A stretch of 10,847 nt of DNA from Candidatus Gastranaerophilales bacterium. GTDB taxonomy: Bacteria > Cyanobacteriota > Vampirovibrionia > Gastranaerophilales > Gastranaerophilaceae. The position numbers and the translations under genes were made by a program. A model generated the notes under the pieces. The model did not search any database. It saw nothing but the letters and a program-made list of their open reading frames with translations, and was not told the origin of the DNA. Below, piece by piece: positions 1 to 5,799 of the stretch. Within the stretch, counting starts at the first letter, position 1. Each line of letters opens with the position of its first letter. The DNA is taken from the NCBI GenBank assembly GCA_944326625.1, contig CALVER010000035.1, positions 1-10,847 on the forward strand, in the 5' to 3' direction.

Positions 1-23
1 AAAAACTTTTTTTATCAACCCTC

Positions 24-103
24 GGGCTGTGACCCTTATCAGGCCTCTCACTCGACAACACTCAGTTGTCTCGTTCGACACAGTGCTCTAACACCTGAAG
101 CCC
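24..103. repeat. Nested inverted-repeat element in the intergenic region
   Basis: Four pairs of complementary arms are nested in order: GGGCT 24-28 with AGCCC 99-103, TCAGG 39-43 with CCTGA 94-98, CACT 49-52 with AGTG 82-85, and GACAAC 54-59 with GTTGTC 65-70 around a five-base loop. The base composition is clearly more GC-rich than the AT-rich flanks. A transcript of either strand could fold into one long imperfect hairpin. It may be a dispersed intergenic repeat or the end of a structured RNA. No gene can be assigned to bases 1-250 apart from this and the start signals of the next gene. A 49-codon minus-strand frame (48-197) runs through it, but nothing supports its translation. Confidence 0.5.
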
Positions 104-250
104 TCATTTCGGCAATTCCTAATTTATCATGGACATTTTTTAAAATCAAGTAGATGATTAAAATTTTAATGTTAAGAAAAGTTACAAATATCACCATGCA
201 CTGAATTCGTTCATTCAAAAAACCGTTATTATATATAACGAGGATTAACT

Positions 251-1162
251 ATGTCTATTGTAATTGATGCAAATCTTTCATATCTTCAGAACCGATTGCA
301 TTTATCCGCTGACAAACTTGAGCTTTATCAGGGTAAATCAATCGAAGAAATACTTGAAGCTGAAACCGCTGCAGGTAACCCGCTTGCAGTTCAACTTGCT
401 AATGAATTACTTACTGATGTTAATCTGCTTATTGAAATCTTTAAACTTGCTGATCCGAATAACAAGTTTATGATACTTATGAATATGGATGAACAACAAT
501 TAAGACAGTTTTTGCCGCTTATGGAACATAATGACCTCGTTCAAGGCTTAATGTATTTTACTCAAGATAAACTTCTTAAGATGCTTGAAGAAGTCCCGCC
601 GGAACAACTTGTTGAGACGGTACTGCAGTTATTTTCAGAAGAAGAAGTTATCCGTCTGGTTCCGGAAGAAGAATTGGACACCATTTTAACTTATCATGAC
701 TTGGATAAAAATAAAGTTTTACAACATTTAAAATCCATTCCGCAGGAATACATCGCGCAAATGCTGGAAAGCGTTACAGGAGAAGCGGTTGAAGAAGAAC
801 AATCGCAATATGATATGATTAAACAAGTCGGAAATCTGAACCCACTTGAGTACAAAGATGCTCTCACAAGCCTCCAGCCTACACAAAAACAGCAGTTAAC
901 ACTTTCTTTGACAAAAGAAAATCCTGAACTTTATCAGCTGATTGATGCAAGAGCTTATACAAATATGATTGACACACACAAACAAAAACCTGAAATCGTA
1001 AAAGCCATGACCGTCATTGAAGATGAAGAATTGATTAATATGATAGGTCAGCTTCCTAACGATTTAATGTCAATTGTTATAACTCAGCTTGATACAGAGG
1101 TTTTTGCAGATCATTTAATGAAGAAAAACCCTGAAATCATTGCCGATATTATTGCCGGATAA
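251..1162 (+). CDS. Helical-repeat protein, resembling the MgtE N-terminal/FliG-like domain; function unknown
   Basis: This acidic 303-residue protein has no signal peptide, membrane segment or cysteine-rich motif. It appears to be almost entirely helical. Repeated motifs of the type L-x-x-[VI]-[PN]-x-[ED]-x-[LVI] occur, for example EEVPPEQLVETVL near residue 112, RLVPEEELDTIL near 135 and GQLPNDLMSIVI near 267. This spacing is reminiscent of the MgtE N-terminal superhelix and FliG-type domains, but the membrane part of MgtE is absent, so a scaffold or interaction role is more likely than transport. The start is supported by CGAGGA ending eight bases before the ATG. An inverted repeat, CGTTA/TAACG with a TTATATA centre, lies at 225-241 just before it. 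The last 48 bp overlap the end of the converging cinA-like gene. I do not recognise a specific family. Confidence 0.85.
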   Translation: MSIVIDANLSYLQNRLHLSADKLELYQGKSIEEILEAETAAGNPLAVQLANELLTDVNLLIEIFKLADPNNKFMILMNMDEQQLRQFLPLMEHNDLVQGLMYFTQDKLLKMLEEVPPEQLVETVLQLFSEEEVIRLVPEEELDTILTYHDLDKNKVLQHLKSIPQEYIAQMLESVTGEAVEEEQSQYDMIKQVGNLNPLEYKDALTSLQPTQKQQLTLSLTKENPELYQLIDARAYTNMIDTHKQKPEIVKAMTVIEDEELINMIGQLPNDLMSIVITQLDTEVFADHLMKKNPEIIADIIAG

Positions 1163-1621
1163 TACATCATACGCCAGATTTACGGCATGCTCCGCAAACT
1201 GTCGTTTCATTACGCATCTTTCTATATCCGGATTTAATAGAACTTTTTTTACATAAGTTTTATCTTGATATTTGCAGGATATATAACAAAGTCCTACGGG
1301 TTTTTCAACCGTTCCTCCGGTCGGGCCGGCAATTCCCGTTGTGCAAAGCGCCACATCACAGCCGGTTCTTTTCATCAAACCTTCTGCCATTTCTCTTGCA
1401 CATTCTTCGCTGACTGCGCCATACTTTTCAAGAGTTGCCATGCTTACACCGAGAACCTCGTGTTTTGCCTCATTTGCATAAGTCACAAAATTAAGCTTTG
1501 TATATGCGGAACTGCCGGATACATCCGTCAAAATAGAGCTTAAAAGTCCGCCCGTACAAGATTCAGCCGTTGATATAACTAAATTTTTTTCTATTAACAG
1601 TTTTGTTAATTTTTCTATCAT
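1115..1621 (-). CDS. pncC: CinA C-terminal family nicotinamide-nucleotide amidase (PncC-like)
   Basis: The product is a 168-residue, single-domain protein. Family members deamidate nicotinamide mononucleotide to nicotinate mononucleotide in pyridine nucleotide salvage. The catalytic-serine motif TAESCTGG lies near residues 18-25, and the second signature, TGIAGPTGGT followed by EKPVG, is in the middle of the protein. Only the amidase half is present, as in stand-alone YgaD/PncC proteins; the N-terminal molybdopterin-like domain of full CinA is missing. The ATG at 1621 is preferred because it places the ESCTGG motif at the usual distance from the N terminus and lies 11 bases after an extended -10 box. 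An in-frame ATG at 1648 would add nine residues and cannot be excluded. The 3' end overlaps the preceding convergent gene by 48 bp, and the 5' end is divergent from dnaB. Confidence 0.9.
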   Translation of the reverse strand: MIEKLTKLLIEKNLVISTAESCTGGLLSSILTDVSGSSAYTKLNFVTYANEAKHEVLGVSMATLEKYGAVSEECAREMAEGLMKRTGCDVALCTTGIAGPTGGTVEKPVGLCYISCKYQDKTYVKKVLLNPDIERCVMKRQFAEHAVNLAYDVLSGNNIGNDFRVFLH

Positions 1622-1632
1622 AATCAAAACAT

Positions 1633-1641
1633 ATTTTAACA
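1633..1641 (-). promoter_or_regulatory. Extended -10 box for the cinA-like gene
   Basis: On the minus strand the sequence reads TGTTAAAAT, a TG-n extended -10 hexamer. Transcription is predicted to start near 1626, about five bases before the ATG at 1621. No Shine-Dalgarno sequence is visible, consistent with a near-leaderless message. A good -35 is not evident. Confidence 0.45.
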
Positions 1642-1646
1642 TACGC

Positions 1647-1675
1647 ATGACAAATTTCCATCTTGTTGTTATATC
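1647..1675 (+). promoter_or_regulatory. dnaB promoter
   Basis: A -35-like ATGACA (1647-1652) is separated by 17 bases from TATATC (1670-1675). The -10 has an upstream TG-n extension (1667-1669). The predicted transcript start near 1682 lies after the upstream in-frame ATG at 1676, which therefore cannot be the start, and before the GAAGGGG ribosome site. It lies back to back with the cinA-like promoter, so the two may compete or be coordinated. Confidence 0.5.
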
Positions 1676-1699
1676 ATGTTAAATACGAAGGGGAATAGC

Positions 1700-3073
1700 A
1701 TGCCAGCAGTGAAAGAAAAATTAAACGAAGGCAATCTTCTGCCGCAGAATATAGAAGCGGAAGAAGCGGTTTTGGGTGCCATTCTTGTAAACCCTGAGGT
1801 TTTGACAAAAGTTGTTGAAACCTTAAAACCCGAAAGTTTTTACAAACCCGCACACAGATATGTATATGAAGCCATGTTGCAGCTTTTCAATACCAATGAA
1901 CGCATTGACTTGGTATCCGTATCGGATGTATTAAGCTACAATTCAAAACTTGAAGCTGTCGGCGGGCGCGCATTTATTAATGATTTAAGCTACAAAACGA
2001 TTACAACCTCCAACATTGAATATTATGCAAGAATAGTACAGGAAAAAGCCGTAAAAAGAGCCTTGATTAACGCAGGCGGTGAAATAGTATCTTTTGGATA
2101 CGATATGAATCCTATTGACGAATCTCTGGAAAACGCCGAAAAATTAATATTTGACATTGCATCTAAAAAAGCTACTACGGATTTGAGCCACATTAAAGAT
2201 CTGGTAATGAACTCTTACCAGAAAATGGAATACCGTTATGAACACAGGGATGAATTAATAGGCTTAAGAACCGATTTTTATGAACTTGATAACATGACAA
2301 GCGGGCTTCAAAAATCAGATCTTATAATTCTTGCGGCACGTCCTTCAATGGGAAAAACAGCGTTTGCGCTTAATATTGCGCAAAACGTTGCAATAAAAGA
2401 AAAAGTTCCCGTTGCAATATTTTCACTTGAAATGTCAAAGGAACAGCTGGTTCAGCGTATGTTGTGTTCACAGGCAGAAGTTGACACCCAGCGCATTAAA
2501 ACAGGTAATATGAACCAAAAAGACTGGGATAAAATCGTAAATGCGATGAACGATTTTGCAAATGCACCTATCTTTATTGACGATACAAGCGGCTGTACCT
2601 TAACCGATATAAGGGCGAAATGCCGCAGATTAAAGATGGAGCAAAAAGATTTAGGCTTGGTTGTAATAGACTATCTGCAATTAATGGAAAGTTCAGGCCG
2701 CGAAGATCGTATGCAGCAGATTTCGGCAATATCAAGGGGCTTGAAAACTCTTGCGCGTGAACTTGATGTACCGGTAATCGCACTTTCGCAATTGTCACGT
2801 GCGGTTGAATCAAGAACCGATAAGCGTCCGATGTTGTCAGACTTGAGAGAATCAGGTGCAATTGAACAAGACGCGGATATTGTAATGTTTATCTACCGTG
2901 ATGAATATTACAAGAAAAATGACGAAGAAGCAGAAGTTGCAAAAGCCGCATCCAAAGGCGAATCCGAAATCATCATTGCAAAACACAGAAACGGCCCCGT
3001 CGGTAAAGTTGATCTTTTATTCCAGGCAAATATTACAAAATTCAAAAACCCTATTAAAACTGACGTATTTTAA
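1700..3073 (+). CDS. dnaB: Replicative DNA helicase DnaB
   Basis: The gene encodes 457 residues, the normal length for the hexameric 5'-3' helicase that unwinds DNA at the replication fork and recruits primase. The N-terminal DnaB-N domain begins with LLPQNIEAEEAVLGAIL, a typical family opening. The C-terminal RecA-like domain has Walker A ARPSMGKT (lysine near residue 219), Walker B LVVIDYLQLM (aspartate near 324), then SQLSRAVE..R and the DLRESGAIEQDAD motif, and near the C terminus AKHRNGPVG with the arginine-finger region. No intein interrupts it. The start at 1700 is chosen because GAAGGGG ends six bases before it; an upstream in-frame ATG at 1676 has no ribosome site and lies before the predicted transcript start. 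Its upstream neighbour is divergent; the small-RNA unit at 3098-3359 follows. Confidence 0.97.
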   Translation: MPAVKEKLNEGNLLPQNIEAEEAVLGAILVNPEVLTKVVETLKPESFYKPAHRYVYEAMLQLFNTNERIDLVSVSDVLSYNSKLEAVGGRAFINDLSYKTITTSNIEYYARIVQEKAVKRALINAGGEIVSFGYDMNPIDESLENAEKLIFDIASKKATTDLSHIKDLVMNSYQKMEYRYEHRDELIGLRTDFYELDNMTSGLQKSDLIILAARPSMGKTAFALNIAQNVAIKEKVPVAIFSLEMSKEQLVQRMLCSQAEVDTQRIKTGNMNQKDWDKIVNAMNDFANAPIFIDDTSGCTLTDIRAKCRRLKMEQKDLGLVVIDYLQLMESSGREDRMQQISAISRGLKTLARELDVPVIALSQLSRAVESRTDKRPMLSDLRESGAIEQDADIVMFIYRDEYYKKNDEEAEVAKAASKGESEIIIAKHRNGPVGKVDLLFQANITKFKNPIKTDVF

Positions 3074-3097
3074 CTTTCATAATATTTCCTGATTTTG

Positions 3098-3126
3098 TTG
3101 ACATATTTAAAGAAATAATATAAAAT
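3098..3126 (+). promoter_or_regulatory. Strong promoter of the 24-codon peptide mRNA
   Basis: A perfect TTGACA (3098-3103) is followed after 17 bases by TAAAAT (3121-3126). The predicted start is near 3133, which leaves a leader of about 68 bases before the ATG at 3201. No other gene on this strand follows closely, so the promoter is dedicated to the short RNA. Confidence 0.8.
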
Positions 3127-3148
3127 AAACTCTGAGGGTAAACTCCAA

Positions 3149-3194
3149 ACCTCCGCAGCACACTCATTTGTGAAGAAATAGGCTGAAGGGAGGT
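3149..3194 (+). promoter_or_regulatory. Leader hairpin that would sequester the ribosome site
   Basis: ACCTCC (3149-3154) is exactly complementary to GGAGGT (3189-3194), the core of the Shine-Dalgarno site. Immediately inside, CAGC (3156-3159) pairs with GCTG (3182-3185), so ten base pairs stack with small internal loops. Pairing would hide the ribosome site. A competing helper, GAGG at 3134-3137, could pair with CCTC at 3150-3153 and free it. Sequestered ribosome sites are common in mRNAs of type I toxins. The folding is read by eye and not calculated. Confidence 0.55.
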
Positions 3195-3200
3195 GATAAT

Positions 3201-3275
3201 ATGACCAAAAACATAATAAAAAGTGCTGCCATTGCACTGAGAGCACTTTTTAAAATTATTTTAATTTGGTTATAG
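3201..3275 (+). CDS. 24-residue hydrophobic peptide, putative type I toxin
   Basis: The reading frame starts MTKNIIKSAAIALRALF and ends in KIILIWL. It is a short, basic, amphipathic to hydrophobic helix without cysteines, similar in size and character to type I toxins such as TisB, IbsC or AapA1, though I see no sequence relationship. The ribosome site GGGAGGTGAT ends three bases before the ATG (GGAGG seven bases before it), one of the best in the window, and a consensus promoter lies upstream. A converging promoter at 3332-3359 would produce an RNA antisense to most of the frame. The frame also contains a terminator-like hairpin (3218-3251) before its stop codon, so full-length mRNA would need read-through on the plus strand. 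A leader peptide or a small membrane protein is the alternative. Confidence 0.6.
   Translation: MTKNIIKSAAIALRALFKIILIWL
3218..3251. terminator. Bidirectional intrinsic terminator inside the peptide gene
   Basis: AAAAAGTGCT (3218-3227) and AGCACTTTTT (3242-3251) form a perfect ten-base-pair stem with a 14-base loop. Read on the minus strand it is followed by ATTATG and a run of five T, a good end for the antisense RNA. Read on the plus strand it ends in five T and an AT-rich stretch and would stop the peptide mRNA before its stop codon. Confidence 0.65.
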
Positions 3276-3326
3276 GGAGTGAAGAACGGTTTCAGAAATT
3301 ACGGTTTCTGGAGCCGTTTCCCTATA
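3271..3326. other. Long stem-loop after the peptide gene / 5' end of the antisense RNA
   Basis: Nested arms are TATAGGGA 3271-3278 with TCCCTATA 3319-3326, AACGG 3285-3289 with CCGTT 3314-3318, and CAGAAA 3293-3298 with TTTCTG 3305-3310 around a six-base loop. On the minus strand this hairpin begins at the predicted transcript start. On the plus strand it overlaps the last codon and stop of the peptide and could protect the mRNA 3' end. Confidence 0.65.
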
Positions 3327-3331
3327 TTTAT

Positions 3332-3359
3332 ATTATAACTCATTTTTAGAGTTTGTCAA
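3332..3359 (-). promoter_or_regulatory. Perfect-hexamer promoter of the antisense RNA
   Basis: Read on the minus strand, TTGACA (3354-3359) and TATAAT (3332-3337) are both perfect and are 16 bases apart. It faces the promoter at 3098-3126. No gene on the minus strand lies within range, so the product must be a short RNA. Bases 3360-3490 hold nothing further that I can support, apart from a weak TTGACT at 3432-3437. Confidence 0.8.
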
Positions 3360-3494
3360 TTTCCATGCCGGTAAAAGAAAAACTATCGTAACATACTAAA
3401 GCTATTTTTTAACAAATTCAAAATAAACGAACTTGACTATTTAATTATGGATTTATAAATATATTGTTAATTTTGAGCAAAACGCAGCAAAATT

Positions 3495-3503
3495 TGTTAT
3501 AAT
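3495..3503 (+). promoter_or_regulatory. Extended -10 promoter, histidine kinase operon (leaderless)
   Basis: TGTTATAAT is a perfect extended -10. Only six bases separate it from the ATG at 3510, so transcription should start at or next to the A of the start codon. A TTGAGC at 3473-3478 is a possible -35 with a long 19-base spacer. No Shine-Dalgarno site is present. Confidence 0.65.
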
Positions 3504-3509
3504 CAAAAT

Positions 3510-4223
3510 ATGGACAACTATGAAGATTTTATATCAACCGTAAGTCATGAATTAAGGACACCTCTGACATCTATCAGGGGGTTTGCCCAGACAATGCTGA
3601 CATCATGGGACAAATTGGATGACGAAAGCAAGAAAAAATTCCTGAAGATTATTGAAGATCAATCCAACAGACTTATCGGGTTAGTGGAAAATATGCTTTC
3701 CGTCACAAAACTGCATTCAGAAAGAGAAATTCTTATCTTTAAAGAAGCAAATTTAAAAACGCTGATTGAGCCTGTTATAGATATCATAAAAACAGCATAT
3801 CCGACGCATAAATTTGAATTTAATTTTAATGAAAACACGCCGAATATAATTGTAGATAAAAACAAATTCCAGCAAATAATGACGAATTTAATAGAAAATG
3901 CCGCAAAATATTCAAATGAAAACACGACAATAACAATAACAACCGAACCTGCAGGAGATTACGTTTCAATAAAAGTAACCGACCGCGGGGTAGGAATTTT
4001 GCCGGAGAATTACAACAAAATTTTCACAAAATTTTCCAGAATAGACAACCCCCTGACCAGAAAAGTTCAAGGGAGCGGACTGGGGCTTTACATAACCAAA
4101 AATCTTGTTGAAAAAATGGACGGCAGGATATCAGTCATTTCAGGTGACGGCGAAACCACATTTGAAATTTTGTTTCCTGTCAAAAGCGTTGAAGAACAGG
4201 CGAGGGTAAAATGCAATCGGTAA
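3510..4223 (+). CDS. Soluble sensor histidine kinase core without an input domain
   Basis: The 237-residue protein consists only of a dimerisation/phosphoacceptor domain and an ATPase domain. The H box VSHELRTPLTSIRGF puts the phosphorylated histidine at residue 13. The N box is NLIENAAKYS (asparagine 130), G1 is DRGVGI (158-163), the F box is FTKFSR (172-177) and G2 is GSGLGLYI (188-195). No membrane segment, PAS, GAF or HAMP domain precedes the H box, which is at the very N terminus, so any signal must come from a partner protein or another kinase. The core is intact and should be catalytically competent. It overlaps the following receiver protein by 13 bp, so the two are translationally coupled and probably form a phosphotransfer pair. 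The start is supported by the -10 box located exactly for a leaderless message. Confidence 0.93.
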   Translation: MDNYEDFISTVSHELRTPLTSIRGFAQTMLTSWDKLDDESKKKFLKIIEDQSNRLIGLVENMLSVTKLHSEREILIFKEANLKTLIEPVIDIIKTAYPTHKFEFNFNENTPNIIVDKNKFQQIMTNLIENAAKYSNENTTITITTEPAGDYVSIKVTDRGVGILPENYNKIFTKFSRIDNPLTRKVQGSGLGLYITKNLVEKMDGRISVISGDGETTFEILFPVKSVEEQARVKCNR

Positions 4224-5494
4224 CATTGTTGATAGATAAAAGGCGTGAGCTTTCAACCAAATATAAAAAGTTACTGGAGAATGATACAAATATTGTACTT
4301 GTATCAAAAAACCTTATATCGGCAATGAAAACCATTCAAGACACCGAACCTGATGTAATAATTATTTCCGACAGCATAGACAGTGACCTTTCGGATTACT
4401 GCAAAAAAATTCGGGCATTGACTTATAACATGCGGCCGGTCATTATTGCGATTTCAAAATCTGCAGAAGTTGACGACCGTTTAAAGGTTTTAGAAAACGG
4501 TGCGGATGATTTTATAAGCGAGCCGGTAAATTCCGAAGAGTTTATAATGAGGATAAAGGCGCATCTAAGACGCGAATTTGAATCAAACCTTGATTCCAAA
4601 AAGCTTTTACCGAACAAAAATTATTCCTTAAGAGCGCTCAAACGAATTATAAAATCAAAAAATGAATGGGCGGCATTACTTGTCACCATTGACAATTTTG
4701 AAAGCTATAAAGAAACTTACACAGAGCTTGCCTCCGATAAATTAATCCAAACTTTCTGCGCAATTATTCAATCGGCACTGAATAAAGATGATTATCTGGG
4801 GCTTGTATCTGACAATGAATTTTTAATTCTCACCGATATGTACAAAGCAGATAAAATAGCAAATTATCTGACTTTTGCAATTGATTCGGTATCACCGAAA
4901 TTTTATTCTTATGAAGATGTAAACCGCGGATATATGATAATGCAGGGCGACGAATTTGCAGGCAGAAGAGGTGAATTCATTCACACAACAATAGGTGTTG
5001 TAACAAATGAATTTAACAATTTTACCAATGTTTCACAATTGATTAACGCACTTGTTCAAACACGAAATATGGCGCATATACCAACACAGTCAAACTATTT
5101 GATAGAACGTCCTAAAATTACTGCTCAAGATGCGGTTATGGAAAAAATTTATAATAACAAAGTCAGAATAATTGAGCCGGATGAGGCAATGAATACACTT
5201 TTAAAAACCATTCTGGAGCTTCAGGGGTATGAAATTATAGAAAATCACAACGAAACAACTCCGGCGGTTATTATTCTTGATGCAGGGGATGTTGAATCAC
5301 AAAAAGGATTGGACCTTTGTAAAAAATTGAAAACCGACGAAAGACTTTTAAATTCCAAATTAATAGTGACATCAATATTTCACGATAAAGAAACAGTTTT
5401 GAACTGCGGTGCGGATTTATATATGCCGAAACCGTACGAATTAACCCATCTTGTAAAATGGGTAGACGCTTTTGTAAGAGAATTTAACCGATAA
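4211..5494 (+). CDS. Three-domain response regulator: pseudo-receiver, degenerate GGDEF, C-terminal receiver
   Basis: The 427-residue protein has a receiver fold at 1-120, a GGDEF-like domain at about 135-300 and a second receiver at about 315-427. The first receiver is degenerate: the phospho-aspartate position is Ser53 (PDVIIISDS), the acidic pair is reduced to one Asp, and the conserved Lys is Glu104. The middle domain keeps the GGDEF-like shape (VTIDNF 158-163, HTTIGVV 258-264), but the signature is SDNEF at 200-204, so cyclase activity is unlikely. The last receiver has what is needed: Glu322/Asp324, Asp357, Thr387 and Lys407 in MPKP. It probably receives phosphate from the kinase encoded just upstream and uses the degenerate domains for binding or dimerisation. 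There is no DNA-binding domain. GCGAGGG lies before the ATG. The 3' end overlaps the convergent regulator by 11 bp. Confidence 0.85.
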   Translation: MQSVTLLIDKRRELSTKYKKLLENDTNIVLVSKNLISAMKTIQDTEPDVIIISDSIDSDLSDYCKKIRALTYNMRPVIIAISKSAEVDDRLKVLENGADDFISEPVNSEEFIMRIKAHLRREFESNLDSKKLLPNKNYSLRALKRIIKSKNEWAALLVTIDNFESYKETYTELASDKLIQTFCAIIQSALNKDDYLGLVSDNEFLILTDMYKADKIANYLTFAIDSVSPKFYSYEDVNRGYMIMQGDEFAGRRGEFIHTTIGVVTNEFNNFTNVSQLINALVQTRNMAHIPTQSNYLIERPKITAQDAVMEKIYNNKVRIIEPDEAMNTLLKTILELQGYEIIENHNETTPAVIILDAGDVESQKGLDLCKKLKTDERLLNSKLIVTSIFHDKETVLNCGADLYMPKPYELTHLVKWVDAFVREFNR

Positions 5495-5672
5495 GCTCTT
5501 CCAGCTTTTCAGCGTTAGTTGATGCCGCCTTTGCCTGAGACGCGGAAATTCTTCTCATATAAGTTCTCAAAGCTTCTCTAATCAATTCGCTGCGCGATCT
5601 TTGTTCTGTTAAAGCAAGTCCGTCAACTTTATTCAAAAAGTCATCCGGCATAGTTACCAAAATTTTTGCCAT
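5484..5672 (-). CDS. Ribbon-helix-helix (CopG-like) DNA-binding protein
   Basis: The product is 62 residues. A short strand, KILVTMPDDFLNKVD, is followed by two helices with RSRSELIREALRTYMRR, the usual ribbon-helix-helix pattern in which the strand of a dimer enters the DNA groove. An alanine-rich and acidic tail follows. Such proteins act as antitoxins of type II modules or as free-standing repressors; there is no toxin gene next to it on the same strand, so a free regulator is more likely. The ribosome site AGAGGA lies eight bases before the ATG. It is divergent from the Hsp20-like gene with 127 bp between them, and it may regulate that interval. It ends 11 bp inside the end of the convergent response regulator. 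Confidence 0.88.
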   Translation of the reverse strand: MAKILVTMPDDFLNKVDGLALTEQRSRSELIREALRTYMRRISASQAKAASTNAEKLEELIG

Positions 5673-5705
5673 AAACCATTTTCCTCTTTACATATATTTT
5701 ACCAC

Positions 5706-5711
5706 ATTATA
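5706..5711 (-). promoter_or_regulatory. -10 box for the ribbon-helix-helix gene
   Basis: TATAAT on the minus strand lies 33 bases before the ATG at 5672, in a near-palindromic ATTATATAAT segment that also reads TATAAT on the plus strand (5710-5715). No convincing -35 is visible. The palindrome could be an operator for the regulator itself; this is a guess. Confidence 0.4.
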
Positions 5712-5772
5712 TAATATTCCGCAACAGGATTAAGTCACGTCGGTTATGGACAAAATACAGAAGTTTGAATAA

Positions 5773-5778
5773 TATAAT
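5773..5778 (+). promoter_or_regulatory. -10 box for the Hsp20-like gene
   Basis: TATAAT lies 21 bases before the ATG at 5800, with the ribosome site AAAGGAGAG between. No clear -35 hexamer is placed at 16-18 bases, so an activator or alternative sigma factor is possible. Confidence 0.4.
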
Positions 5779-5799
5779 TCAATAAGAAAGGAGAGTCTT

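Larger units (their letters stand above)
3210..3326 (-). ncRNA. Antisense RNA opposite the 24-residue peptide gene, putative antitoxin
   Basis: Transcription from the minus promoter at 3332-3359 should begin near 3325. The RNA would begin with a long hairpin (3271-3326), a common stabilising 5' end for antisense RNAs. It then crosses the peptide frame from its stop codon backward and ends at a stem of ten base pairs (3218-3251) followed on this strand by a run of U. Its length would be about 110 nt. It contains no reading frame with a ribosome site. It is fully complementary to the 3' two thirds or more of the peptide frame. The 3' end is approximate. The role as antitoxin is inference from layout. 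Confidence 0.55.

Noticed and set aside
48..197. 49-codon minus-strand frame across the structured element
   Set aside because: It has no ribosome site, and its sequence is constrained by the inverted repeat, so the open frame is probably incidental.
1676..1699. Upstream in-frame ATG for dnaB
   Set aside because: It lacks a ribosome site and lies before the predicted transcript start; the ATG at 1700 has GAAGGGG correctly placed.
3164..3232. 22-codon hydrophobic minus-strand frame opposite the peptide gene leader
   Set aside because: There is no ribosome site before its ATG, and it lies downstream of the antisense terminator, so it is unlikely to be translated.
5484..5672. Type II toxin-antitoxin operon
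   Set aside because: Only the ribbon-helix-helix protein is present; no toxin frame adjoins it on the same strand.
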